Below the pieces are notes generated by a model. The model had not been told where the DNA came from. It searched no databases and was given only the letters and a program-made list of their open reading frames with translations. This document shows positions 8,218 to 17,222 of a stretch of DNA of 64,000 nucleotides, one piece after another. The translations under genes and the position numbers were made by a program. Positions within the stretch are counted from its first letter, which is position 1; each line of letters begins with the position of its first letter. Source of the DNA: Novosphingobium fuchskuhlense (GTDB lineage: Bacteria; Pseudomonadota; Alphaproteobacteria; Sphingomonadales; Sphingomonadaceae); NCBI RefSeq assembly GCF_001519075.1, contig NZ_KQ954246.1, forward strand, positions 620,001 through 684,000. Direction: 5' to 3'.

Positions 8218-10962
8218 CTAAAGCACGAAGTCCGAAGCGACCAGCGCCGTCGCGCTGTGGACCAGGATCTTCATGTCGGCCAACTTGTCGCCGTTGATAT
8301 CGGCGCTGACTTCCCAGTTTCCGGATTTGGCGACCACGATCAGGGCACCGGCGGTGCCGTCGAAGGCACCGATGAAACGGAACCTGCCTTCACCGGCGGC
8401 GCCGCCGTTGGCATCGATTGCGCTGAGGTCGATCTTGTCACCTTGCGCCGCGCTGAAATCGAAGATCTCGTCCGGAAAGAGCTGGGTGGTGCCGGAATCG
8501 GCGGCGGCCAGCATGACGAAGCGATCCGCGCCGCCCTCGCCGTGCAGGCTGTCTGCGCCGCGGCCGCCGATCAGGGTGTCGTTCCCGTCTCCGCCGAACA
8601 GATAGCCGAACTGGTCCGAAACCACTTTCAGCACATTGTCGAGCGCGTTGCCATGAAGCGGATCGTTCCCGATCGCGACGCCGTTCTCGATGTTGTCCCC
8701 GAGCGTCCAGGGCATGGCGGCTTCGACGGTGTCTGTCCCTTCACCGGCATTTTCGACGATGATCGTGTTGCTGTCTTCAAAGATCCGGTAGGTATCGTTG
8801 TCCGTGCCGCCTTTCAGCGTATCGGCCTGGATCGAATCATAGAGGATATCGTCCCCCGCGCCGCCGAGTAGCGTGTCGAAGCCGTAGTTGCCGATCAGGG
8901 TGTCGTTGCCGCCGCGGCCTTCGATCAGGTCGTCACCGTCGCCGCCGTCGATGCGGTTGCTGCCATCGCTGCCGATGATGTGATTGGCCAGATCGTTGCC
9001 GTCGCCGGACAACGCGCCACCGACCAGCGTCATGTTCTCCATGGAGTCGCCCATGTAGCCGCCGATCGAGGTGACGAGCGTGTCGTTGCCCTGGCCGGCC
9101 AGTTCGACCACCACGTCGCCGGTTGAATCGACCACATAGGTGTCATCGCCCAGACCGCCGACCAGCGTGTCGTCGCCGCCCCGGCCGTCCAGCACGTTGC
9201 CAAGATCGTTGCCGGTGATCGTGTTGGCCTGATCGTTGCCAGTGCCGCTGCGCGCCGAGCCGACGAGGACAAGGTCCTCGACATTGGCGCCCAGCACATA
9301 GTTCGTCCGGGCGTAGACCGTATCGGATCCGCCGTCCGCGGTCTCGATCACCGTGTCGCCGGTGCGGTCGACGTAGTAGGTGTCGTTGCCTGCGCCGCCC
9401 GCCATGGTATCGGCGCCGCCCCTGCCGTCGAGCACATTGGCGGCAGCATTGCCGGTCAGCACGTTGTCGAGGCTGTTGCCGAGGCCCCGCACCGCACCAT
9501 CGCGCAGCGTGAGGTTCTCGGTATGGGCGCCCAGCGCAAAGGAAAAGGCGCTCGACTCGACCGTGTCGATGCCGCCGCCGGCCAGTTCCACCACCTTGTC
9601 GGAGGCGATGTCGACCCGGTAGGTATCGTTGCCCGCGCCGCCGATCAGCGTGTCGCGGCCCGCGCCGCCGTCGAGTACGTTGTCGGCATCGGTGCCGGTC
9701 AGCACGTTCTTCAGGGCGTTGCCCGTCCCAGCGATGGCCGCACCAGTCAGCGTGAGGTTTTCGACATTGTCCGCCAGTGTGAAGTCGGTCGAGGCGATCA
9801 CCAGATCGGTTCCCCGGCCTGCCTCGATCACCTTGTCGCCCACGTTGTCGACATAGTAGATGTCCGCCCCGCCGCCGCCGGACATCGTGTCCGCGCCCTT
9901 GCCGCCGTCGAGCACGTTGGCGAGCGCCGTCCCGGTGATCGTGTTGTCCTCGTCGTTGCCGGTGGCGTTGGCCGCCTTGCCCAGCAGGACCAGCACCTCG
10001 AGGTTGGCCCCCAGCGTGTAGCTTATGGTGCTGCGAACCGTATCGGTGCCTTCGCCCGCCGCTTCGGTGATCGTGTCGCCGCTGCCGTCGATGAAATAGA
10101 GATCATCGCCGGCACCGCCCGCCAGCGTGTCGGTGCCCGCGCCCCCGTCGAGCTGGTCATTGCCCGCGCCGCCATCAAGCAGATCGGCTCCCGTGCCGCC
10201 GAACAGCCGGTCGTTGCCGCCGTTGCCATAGAGCTTGTCGTCGCCGCCGCCGTCGGGCTCGATATAGTTGGGGTACGTGAGGGTATAGGTGGTCACGTAC
10301 CCGTCGCCGGTCAGATAGTCGTTGCCCGCGCCGCCTTGCAGCACATCGTTGCCAAGATTGCCCCCGAGGTAGTTGCCGGCATCGCTGGCGGTGAGCGTGT
10401 CGGCGCCGCGCCCGCCGATCAGCGACTCGATGTTCGTCAGCGTCACGGTCAGGCCGCCCGAGACTTGCGCCGTCCCCTGCAGCGCAAGCGACAGCGTGAC
10501 GCCCTGATAGACCCCGGCCGCCTTGGCCGCCTGGTATACGAACATGTCGAAACCGTCGCCGCCGTCGATCAGCTTGGTGCCGTTGCCGCCAATGATGATG
10601 TCGAGGCCGCCGCGGGCATTGACGGTGTCGTTGCCGAGGCCGGTGCTGATCACGTTGGCACCGCTGGTCCCGAACACGGTGTCGTTGCCGCGCCCGGTCA
10701 GCAAGGTGATGTCCTCGATCGAGGAGAGCGTGTCGAGCCCAGCGCCGCCGGTGTTCTGCGCGGTCTTGCGCGCCAGGTCGACCGTCACGCCGAGGTTGTC
10801 GGTGACGTAGACCAGCACGTCGCGGTCGTCGCCCCCGCTCAGGGTGTCGTTGCCGCCGTAGTCGGTGATCGTGTCGAAGCCGCCGAGCGCGTTGATGATC
10901 TCGTCGCCGGTCGAACCCAGCAGGTTGTCGTTCTGGCTGGTGCCGGTGATCGTGTTTGCCAT
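8218..10962 (-). CDS. Large RTX-type calcium-binding repeat protein with serralysin-like secretion C-terminus
   Basis: A 914-residue acidic protein starting at ATG 10962, with GGGAGGA upstream. It is filled with GGxGxDxLx nonapeptides that bind calcium in a parallel beta-roll. Between these lie five tandem modules of 79-81 residues (see the repeat entry), each holding a TYYVD-type strand, a LGANVEDL-type segment and a NVLDG start. The C-terminus (IDLSAIDANGGAAGEGRF onward, ending VASDFVL) matches the C-terminal domain of serralysin-type proteins, which carries the uncleaved type I secretion signal. No catalytic domain is visible, so it may be a surface or matrix protein. No type I transporter gene is in the window. 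Confidence 0.9.
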   Translation of the reverse strand: MANTITGTSQNDNLLGSTGDEIINALGGFDTITDYGGNDTLSGGDDRDVLVYVTDNLGVTVDLARKTAQNTGGAGLDTLSSIEDITLLTGRGNDTVFGTSGANVISTGLGNDTVNARGGLDIIIGGNGTKLIDGGDGFDMFVYQAAKAAGVYQGVTLSLALQGTAQVSGGLTVTLTNIESLIGGRGADTLTASDAGNYLGGNLGNDVLQGGAGNDYLTGDGYVTTYTLTYPNYIEPDGGGDDKLYGNGGNDRLFGGTGADLLDGGAGNDQLDGGAGTDTLAGGAGDDLYFIDGSGDTITEAAGEGTDTVRSTISYTLGANLEVLVLLGKAANATGNDEDNTITGTALANVLDGGKGADTMSGGGGADIYYVDNVGDKVIEAGRGTDLVIASTDFTLADNVENLTLTGAAIAGTGNALKNVLTGTDADNVLDGGAGRDTLIGGAGNDTYRVDIASDKVVELAGGGIDTVESSAFSFALGAHTENLTLRDGAVRGLGNSLDNVLTGNAAANVLDGRGGADTMAGGAGNDTYYVDRTGDTVIETADGGSDTVYARTNYVLGANVEDLVLVGSARSGTGNDQANTITGNDLGNVLDGRGGDDTLVGGLGDDTYVVDSTGDVVVELAGQGNDTLVTSIGGYMGDSMENMTLVGGALSGDGNDLANHIIGSDGSNRIDGGDGDDLIEGRGGNDTLIGNYGFDTLLGGAGDDILYDSIQADTLKGGTDNDTYRIFEDSNTIIVENAGEGTDTVEAAMPWTLGDNIENGVAIGNDPLHGNALDNVLKVVSDQFGYLFGGDGNDTLIGGRGADSLHGEGGADRFVMLAAADSGTTQLFPDEIFDFSAAQGDKIDLSAIDANGGAAGEGRFRFIGAFDGTAGALIVVAKSGNWEVSADINGDKLADMKILVHSATALVASDFVL
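8959..10158 (-). repeat. Five tandem modules of about 240 bp inside the RTX gene
   Basis: Reading the minus strand, module starts (codons for NVLDG or its variants) fall at 10158, 9918, 9681, 9438, 9198 and 8958. The spacings are 240, 237, 243, 240 and 240 bp, i.e. 79-81 residues. The modules share a DT(Y)YVD-GD-VIE pattern, a central LG-N-E-L-L strand and a GTGN-NxxTG end, but have diverged at the DNA level. Variable copy number between strains would be expected for such an array. Confidence 0.85.
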
Positions 10963-11210
10963 GGCGGCCGCGTCCTCCCGGGCACGGCGCCTCCAGACCC
11001 CCTGCAGGCAGGCCGGGGGTTTCGCGGGCGGTCCGTCCCGCCTCACAGAGTAGGCGAAGGTGCCCTCGCAGGCCAAAGGCATTTCGCGCCGATGCGGACG
11101 GACATTCAAACCGCCGCGCGAAAAGGCCGCGCGGCCGTGAAACTCTGCTGTAATCCCGGCGTCACCCTCGGTAGATATCCAGAGCTCAGCGCGGTGAGGG
11201 GTACCCGATC
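10963..11210. promoter_or_regulatory. Divergent intergenic region between the RTX gene and a TonB receptor
   Basis: These 248 bases separate two divergent genes and must hold promoters for both. I can place ribosome sites on each side (GGGAGGA for the RTX gene, GTGAGGGG for the receptor). I do not see a convincing -35/-10 pair or operator. The longer reading frame that extends the RTX gene through this region is probably not translated. Confidence 0.4.
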
Positions 11211-13634
11211 ATGATCAATGTGCGGACTTTGGCGGGCGGTGCCTCGCTCCTCGCGCTGGCGGCGGCAGGACCGGCGCTGGCGCAGACCGCCGATGCCCCG
11301 CCGCCTCCGGATGCGCCAGTTTCCGATGCGCCGGCAATGCCGAACGAGATCGTCGTCACCGCACAGAAGCGCGCGCAGAAACTGCAGGACGTGCCGCTGT
11401 CGATCGTCGCGCTGAACACCGAGGCGCTGGCCGAGCGCAACGTGCGCAGCTTCAACGATTACGCCAAGTTCCTGCCCAGCGTTTCCTATTCCAGTTATGG
11501 CCCGGGCCAGGCGGAGGTCTATTTCCGCGGCCTGTCCAATGGCAACCGCCTCTCGACCGGCTCGCTCCCCACCGTCGGCGTCTATCTCGACGAACAGCCC
11601 GTCACCACGATCGGCTCGACGCTCGATGTCCACGTCTACGATATCGCGCGGGTCGAGGCGCTCGCCGGGCCACAGGGAACGCTGTTCGGCGCGAGCAGCG
11701 AGGCGGGCACCTTGCGCATCATCACCAACAAGCCCGATACCAAGGGCCTTGCCGGCGCGGTCGATCTCACCGCCAACACGGTGGCGCACGGCAAGGCGGG
11801 CGGCATCGCCGAAAGCTGGCTCAACATCCCGCTCTCCAGCCGCGCGGCGCTGCGCGTGGTCGGCTTCTATCAGTACGACGGCGGCTACATCGACAATATC
11901 CGCGCGCCGCAGGGCGTGCGCTACCCCACCTCGGGGATCGTGCGCGATAACAAGGACCTTGTCGGCAAGGACCAGAACTCGGTCGAGGCCTATGGCGGCC
12001 GCGCCGCGCTGAAGGTCGATCTCGACGACAACTGGACCGCGACGCTCGGCGCGATGGCCCAGCATCAGACCTCGAACGGCACCTTCGCCTACAAGCCCTC
12101 GCAAGGCGATCTCGTGATCAGCCGCTTCCTGCCCGAAGCGCAGCAGGACAAATGGTATCAGGCCAGCCTCGCCATCGAGGGCAAGCTCGGCCATTTCGAC
12201 CTGACCTACGCGGGTGCCTATTTCGCGCGCGAGGCGCAGTACACCTCCGACTATTCGGACTACGCCTTCCTCTACGATACCTACTACGCCAGCACGCCGG
12301 ACTATTTCGGCAACAATTTCAGGAACAACGCCGGGAAACTGATCAATCCGGCGCAAGTGGTCAGCCAAGACGAGCGGTTTACCAAGCAGAGCCACGAACT
12401 GCGCATCGCCTCCCCCTCGAGCGACCGGCTGCGGATCGTGGCGGGCCTGTTCTACCAGCGCCAGACCAACAACTGGCGCAACCTCTACACCGTGCCCGGC
12501 CTTGCCGATGCGCAGTCCGTCACGGGCCTTCCCGGCGTCAACTACGCCAACATCCAGTTCCGCACCGACCGCGACTATGCCGCCTTCGCCGAAGCGGCGT
12601 TCGATATCGTGCCGACCCTGACGGTGACCGGCGGCCTGCGCGCCTACAAGTACGACAACAACGTGATCGGCTTCTTCGGCTTCAATGCGAACCGCTCGGC
12701 GGTGGGTGAGGCGCTCTGCTTCCCCGGCACTATCGGCGCCTATGGCACGTCCGGCGACTCCGGGCGCCCCTGCGACAACATCAACACGAAGGCGACCGGC
12801 TCGGGCACCCGCCACAAGCTCAACCTCAGCTGGAAGGCCGCCCCCGGCAAGCTCGTCTATGCCACCTGGTCCACCGGCTTCCGCCCCGGCGGCATCAACC
12901 GCCGCCCCACCGCGCCGCCCTATGCGGTGGAGAAGCTCACCAATTACGAGGTCGGCTGGAAAACGAGCTGGCTCGGCGGCAAGGTGCTGTTCAACGGCGC
13001 GCTGTTCCTCGAAAAGCTCAGCGAGGCGCAGTTCGCCGTCACCAGCGATCAGAACGGCATCACCGATATCGTCAACGCTGGCCGCGCGCGGTCCAAGGGT
13101 ATCGAGGCGGACCTCACTGTCAGCCCCTCGCGCGGGTTTTCGGTGCAGGCCTCGGGCACGCTGGTCGATGCGGTCATCACCACGGACCTGTGCAAATACA
13201 CCAATGCCGCGTTCGATTGCACGATCCCCAGCGAGGCCGGAAATCCCAACGAACGGCGCGCGCCCGCCGGCACGCGCTTTGCCGGCAGCCCGCGCTTCAA
13301 GCTCTCGGCGATGGCGCGCTACGAATTCGCGATGGGCAAGCTCGATGCCTTCATCCAGGCCTCGGCGTTCCACCAGTCCACGGTCGCGTCCTCGCTCGAT
13401 GTGGCCGAAGCGCGGCTGATCGGGCACCAGCCGACCTACACCACGGTCGACCTCTCCGCCGGCGTTAGCCGCGAGACGTGGTCGGCCTCGCTCAGCGTCG
13501 AGAACGTGGCTGATCGGCGCGCGCAGCAAAGCCGCACGTCCACCTGTTCGATCTCGCTGTGCGGTCCGGGCTCGGTCGTGGTCTATCCGCTGCGGCCGCG
13601 CTTCGTCAGTCTGCGTGTCGGGCGGCGGTTCTGA
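11211..13634 (+). CDS. TonB-dependent outer-membrane receptor
   Basis: An 807-residue TonB-dependent receptor. It has a signal peptide ending in GPALAQ, then a short proline-rich linker and a TonB-box-like NEIVVTAQKR. The plug domain (QDVPLSIVALNTEALAERNV, and EALAGPQGTLFGASSEAG) precedes a long beta-barrel ending in the expected aromatic residue (VGRRF). This is the sphingomonad 'EIVVTAQKR' type used for many organic substrates, so the ligand cannot be named. Its TGA overlaps an ATG in the next frame, and the real start of the following secreted hydrolase is 14 bases further on. The two are almost certainly co-transcribed and probably handle one substrate. Confidence 0.95.
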   Translation: MINVRTLAGGASLLALAAAGPALAQTADAPPPPDAPVSDAPAMPNEIVVTAQKRAQKLQDVPLSIVALNTEALAERNVRSFNDYAKFLPSVSYSSYGPGQAEVYFRGLSNGNRLSTGSLPTVGVYLDEQPVTTIGSTLDVHVYDIARVEALAGPQGTLFGASSEAGTLRIITNKPDTKGLAGAVDLTANTVAHGKAGGIAESWLNIPLSSRAALRVVGFYQYDGGYIDNIRAPQGVRYPTSGIVRDNKDLVGKDQNSVEAYGGRAALKVDLDDNWTATLGAMAQHQTSNGTFAYKPSQGDLVISRFLPEAQQDKWYQASLAIEGKLGHFDLTYAGAYFAREAQYTSDYSDYAFLYDTYYASTPDYFGNNFRNNAGKLINPAQVVSQDERFTKQSHELRIASPSSDRLRIVAGLFYQRQTNNWRNLYTVPGLADAQSVTGLPGVNYANIQFRTDRDYAAFAEAAFDIVPTLTVTGGLRAYKYDNNVIGFFGFNANRSAVGEALCFPGTIGAYGTSGDSGRPCDNINTKATGSGTRHKLNLSWKAAPGKLVYATWSTGFRPGGINRRPTAPPYAVEKLTNYEVGWKTSWLGGKVLFNGALFLEKLSEAQFAVTSDQNGITDIVNAGRARSKGIEADLTVSPSRGFSVQASGTLVDAVITTDLCKYTNAAFDCTIPSEAGNPNERRAPAGTRFAGSPRFKLSAMARYEFAMGKLDAFIQASAFHQSTVASSLDVAEARLIGHQPTYTTVDLSAGVSRETWSASLSVENVADRRAQQSRTSTCSISLCGPGSVVVYPLRPRFVSLRVGRRF

Positions 13635-13648
13635 TGGGAGGGAAGGAT

Positions 13649-14713
13649 ATGTTCCGCACGTTTCTGGCGCTTGCGCTTGCCCTCGTGCCGATGCTGGCGC
13701 GCGCCGAAGCGCCAGCCGCGGGCCAGCGCCTGATCCTCGTCACGATGGACGGCACGCGCTGGCAGGAAGTGTTTCGCGGGGCCGACAAGGCGCTCGTGGC
13801 CGATCCGAAGTTCACCCATCCGGACTGGAAGGAGACCGTGGAAAAGGTCTGGAACACCGGGGCCGGGGTAATGCCGTTCGTACACGGCCTCGCCGCACAG
13901 GGCGGCGTGCTTTACGGCAACCGCGATGCGGGCGAATGCATGCGCGTCACCAATCCGATGTGGTTTTCCTATCCCGGCTACAACGAGATCCTGACCGGCC
14001 GCCCCGATCCCGCGATCACCAGCAACGACAAGGCCTGGAACCGCAACGTCACCTTTCTCGAATGGCTGAACCACCGTCCCGGCTTTGCCGGTGAGGTCCG
14101 CATGTACGGCACCTGGGATGTGTTTCCCTATATCATCAACGACAAGCGCAGCGGCGTTCCGGTGAACGGCGAAGCCCCCGGCGCGCTGCCGACCGAGACC
14201 CGCACGATGCGCATGGCGCAGGATGCGCTGCGCAGCGCGGCCAATCTGCGCGTGCTCTATGTCGCGCTCGGCGATACCGACGAATTCGCGCACGAGGGCG
14301 ATTATGCGCAAGTTCTCGCCGCGATGAACCGCGACGATGATTTCATCGCCGAGCTGTGGCGCATGGCGCAGGCAGACCCGGCATGGCGCGGGCGCACCAC
14401 GCTGATCGTCACCACCGATCACGGCCGCGGCGCAAAGCCCGGTGCGGCGTGGACCGAACACGGCAGCGCCGCCGCATGGAAGCTCGCGCCGCAGGACTAC
14501 ACGATCGCGGATCCCGAGGGCTTCCCCGGCTCCGATGCGATCTGGCTCGCCGCCATCGGCCCCGGCGTCCACCCGGCACCGCTCCTCTCGCTCAAGACCG
14601 CCTGCCTCACCCAGAGCCAGATCGCCGCCAGCGCGCTCACCGCGCTGGGCGAGAACTGGCAGGCGTTCGATGCCGGGGCAGGGGCCCCGCTGCCGTTCTT
14701 CGGCGGGCGCTAG
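13649..14713 (+). CDS. Secreted alkaline-phosphatase-superfamily hydrolase
   Basis: A 354-residue exported enzyme (signal peptide ends near MLARAEA). The N-terminal LILVTMDGTRWQEVFRG gives the metal-binding Asp and candidate nucleophile Thr region of the phosphodiesterase/phosphatase superfamily. GDTDEFAHEGDY and TTDHGRG supply the other metal ligands, and EHGS follows. The superfamily contains phosphatases, nucleotide pyrophosphatases, phosphonoacetate hydrolases and sulfatases; I cannot tell which this is. ATG 13649 is chosen because GGGAGGGAAGG lies directly in front of it. Coupling to the TonB receptor suggests it trims a phosphorylated or sulfated compound in the periplasm. Confidence 0.85.
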   Translation: MFRTFLALALALVPMLARAEAPAAGQRLILVTMDGTRWQEVFRGADKALVADPKFTHPDWKETVEKVWNTGAGVMPFVHGLAAQGGVLYGNRDAGECMRVTNPMWFSYPGYNEILTGRPDPAITSNDKAWNRNVTFLEWLNHRPGFAGEVRMYGTWDVFPYIINDKRSGVPVNGEAPGALPTETRTMRMAQDALRSAANLRVLYVALGDTDEFAHEGDYAQVLAAMNRDDDFIAELWRMAQADPAWRGRTTLIVTTDHGRGAKPGAAWTEHGSAAAWKLAPQDYTIADPEGFPGSDAIWLAAIGPGVHPAPLLSLKTACLTQSQIAASALTALGENWQAFDAGAGAPLPFFGGR

Positions 14714-14719
14714 ATCGCC

Positions 14720-15235
14720 CTAATTGCGCCGCACCCACTTGAGGTCATAGTCCGTCGTCCACGTCTTGCCGCCATCCTCGGTGCCGGTGGCGAGTTCGCG
14801 GATCGTCCCGTCCGGCATCAGCATCAGCGCCCAGTGCCGCAGCCGCACCTTCCCGCCCGGCAGCGGCTTCTCGGTCACGAAGAGCATCTCGCCCGGCTTC
14901 ACGAGATTGCCGCGAAACACCGTGGCCGCGCCGTCGTCGGTGGCCCAGGTATAGCCCCACGAACCCAGCAGCCGCGAATAGTTGAACAAGCCGATGCCAT
15001 TGCCGGTGGGCCGCCCGTCGGCGCGCTTCCAGTGTTCCTCGATCACGCAATCGTTGAGTATCAGGCTCATCGTCACTTCGTCGGTCTTCTTGTCGCCGCT
15101 GTAGACATCCCAGCTGCCGAGGGTGAAATCCTGCTCGCGGAACTTGGCGTCGCTGCGGCAGGTGTCCGCCGTCTGCGCGGCGGCCGGTGCGGCAAGCAGC
15201 AGGGTGAGGACGGCGGCGAGAAGCGAACGATGCAT
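14720..15235 (-). CDS. Exported protein of unknown function, DUF1579-like
   Basis: A 171-residue protein with a clear signal peptide (hydrophobic LLAAVLTLLLAAPAAAQ). The mature part reads like a small lipocalin-like beta-barrel: FTLGSWDVYSGD near the start, then repeated strands with LILNDCVIEEHW, GLFNYSRLLGSWGY and LMPDGTIRELATGTEDGGKTW. This resembles DUF1579-type proteins, which have no established function. ATG 15235 has AGGAG seven bases upstream. It is convergent with the secreted hydrolase gene and divergent from the flavoprotein gene. Confidence 0.7.
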   Translation of the reverse strand: MHRSLLAAVLTLLLAAPAAAQTADTCRSDAKFREQDFTLGSWDVYSGDKKTDEVTMSLILNDCVIEEHWKRADGRPTGNGIGLFNYSRLLGSWGYTWATDDGAATVFRGNLVKPGEMLFVTEKPLPGGKVRLRHWALMLMPDGTIRELATGTEDGGKTWTTDYDLKWVRRN

Positions 15236-15347
15236 CGGCAATCTCCTGTGCGGATCGCGGCGATGAGGCCGCAATTTGGGCGATTGCGCAAGGCCGCATT
15301 GCCATTACACATCACCGCAGGGCGGCGCGCTGGAACGGGGGTATGCG

Positions 15348-17222
15348 ATGGGCGAATGGTCTGACAAGGAACTGGGGCTTCATCTGCCGATTGCCCGACG
15401 CGATTTCATCGGCGGGGTCGCGGCAGGCGCCGCACTCGCGGCGGCACCAAAGGCGCTCGCCGATGCGCCCGCCGATCCTTCTGCCGGCTATCCCCCGCTC
15501 AAGCAGGGCCTGCGCGGCCAGTATCCGGGGTCGTTCGAAGCGGCCCATATGGCGCGCGATGGCGATTTCACCGGCGCGCTTCCGGCCGAAGACAGCGGCG
15601 AGCACTATGATCTCGTCATTGTCGGCGGTGGTATCTCCGGCCTGTCCGCCGCCTGGTTCTACCGGCAGGCACTGGGGGACGACCGCCGCATCCTCATCCT
15701 CGACAACCACGACGATTTCGGCGGGCACGCCAAGCGCAACGAGTTTACGTACGAGGGCCGCACCATCCTTGCCTACGGCGGCACGATGAGCATCGAATCG
15801 CCGTTCCCCTACAGCTTCACCTCGAAGAAGCTGCTGGCGGACCTCGGCGTCGATCTCACCAGCTATGCGCGCTACGAGACCAAGGCCTACGAGGGCCTCG
15901 GCTCGGCCACCTTCTTCGACAAGGAGCATTTCCTTGCCGACCGGCTGGTGACGGGTACCGGCGCCAAGCCCTGGCCGCAGTTCTTCGCCGAAGCCCCGCT
16001 CACCGGGGCGGTGCGCGCGGACCTCACCCGGCTCTACAGCGAGAAGAAGAACTACCTGCCGGACCTGACCCCTGAAGCGCGCGCGGAATACCTGCGCCAC
16101 ATCGGCTACCAGGATTACCTCACCAAGCACGCCGGGGTCCTGCCCGAAAGCCTGCCGTTCTTCTTCGGCCACTATTTCCGCAACAACAAGCGCGTCGATA
16201 CGCTGCCCGCGTGGGAAGCCGCGCTGGGCGGGCGGATGCCGGGCTTTGCGGGCATGGATCTGCCCGAGCAGATCACGGCGGAGGCGCAGCACTTCCACTG
16301 GCCCGATGGCAACGCCACCGTCGCGCGCCTCCTCGTCAGCCGCCTGATCCCCGGCGCCTTTCCCTCAAGCACGCTCGATCAGGAAAGCGTGGTCCTCGCG
16401 CCCGCGCGCTACGCCGCGCTCGACAATCCGGCCAACCCCACGCGCATCCGCCTCTCCAGCATGGTGATCCGCGCCGAACATATCGGCAAGGTGGCCCGCC
16501 AGACCGAAAAGGCCGTCCGCGTCGTCTACGTGAAGGACGGCAAGCGCGTCTCGGTGACGGGCGCCAACGTCATCATGGCCTGCTTCAACATGGTGATCCC
16601 CTTCATCGTGCCCGATCTTCCGGCCGCGCAGAAGGAGGCGCTGCATTACGCGTCCAAGGTGCCGATGCAGTATACCAACGTGCTGGTGAAGAATTGGCGG
16701 CCCTGGGCCAGGCTCGGCGTCAAATCCATCGGCGCGCCCAATGGCTACCATATCGGCGCCTCGCTCGATACGCCGATGGATATCGGAGGGTACAAGAGCG
16801 CGCTCACGCCGGACGAGCCGGTGGTGATCCACATGGTGCGCAATCCCAACCAGCCGGGCCTCCCGCGCAAGGAGCAGAACCGCTTGGGCCGCGCGGCCAT
16901 GCTGGCGGAGGAATACCCCGCCATCGAGCGCGAGATCCGCAGCCAGCTCCAGCGCATGCTGGGCGGGGCCGGCTTCAACGCCGCACGCGATATCGCCGCG
17001 ATCACGGTCAACCGCTGGCCCCACGGCTATGCCTATACTTACGACACGCTGGGCGATCCCGACGTGCCCGATGAACTGCGCCCCCACGTCCTCGGCCGCC
17101 AGACCTTCGGCCGCATCGCCATCGCCAACGCCGACGCCGCCGGCAGCGCCTTCACCAATACCGCCATCGACATGGGCGAACGTGCCGTCCAGGAATGCCT
17201 CATCAGCCGGGGGCTCATTTGA
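15348..17222 (+). CDS. Tat-exported FAD-dependent amine oxidase, spermidine-dehydrogenase-like
   Basis: A 624-residue flavoprotein. The N-terminus carries a twin-arginine signal (ARRDFIGG at residues 16-23, then an Ala-rich stretch), so it is likely exported folded with FAD bound. The dinucleotide fold is YDLVIVGGGISGLSAAW, with LILDNHDDFGGHAKRNEF giving the acidic end of the second strand. The overall layout matches bacterial spermidine dehydrogenases (SpdH) and related membrane-associated oxidases, which split polyamines using a respiratory acceptor. The substrate is not proven by sequence. Its stop overlaps the likely start of the GST gene that follows. Confidence 0.8.
   Translation: MGEWSDKELGLHLPIARRDFIGGVAAGAALAAAPKALADAPADPSAGYPPLKQGLRGQYPGSFEAAHMARDGDFTGALPAEDSGEHYDLVIVGGGISGLSAAWFYRQALGDDRRILILDNHDDFGGHAKRNEFTYEGRTILAYGGTMSIESPFPYSFTSKKLLADLGVDLTSYARYETKAYEGLGSATFFDKEHFLADRLVTGTGAKPWPQFFAEAPLTGAVRADLTRLYSEKKNYLPDLTPEARAEYLRHIGYQDYLTKHAGVLPESLPFFFGHYFRNNKRVDTLPAWEAALGGRMPGFAGMDLPEQITAEAQHFHWPDGNATVARLLVSRLIPGAFPSSTLDQESVVLAPARYAALDNPANPTRIRLSSMVIRAEHIGKVARQTEKAVRVVYVKDGKRVSVTGANVIMACFNMVIPFIVPDLPAAQKEALHYASKVPMQYTNVLVKNWRPWARLGVKSIGAPNGYHIGASLDTPMDIGGYKSALTPDEPVVIHMVRNPNQPGLPRKEQNRLGRAAMLAEEYPAIEREIRSQLQRMLGGAGFNAARDIAAITVNRWPHGYAYTYDTLGDPDVPDELRPHVLGRQTFGRIAIANADAAGSAFTNTAIDMGERAVQECLISRGLI

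Noticed and set aside
8959-10158. Regular repeats in the RTX gene as a CRISPR array
   Set aside because: The period is about 240 bp, the repeats are diverged, and they are in frame within a protein-coding gene.
9523-11214. 563-codon plus-strand frame opposite the RTX gene
   Set aside because: It is a shadow of the repetitive RTX coding sequence and its apparent repeats come from the modules on the other strand.
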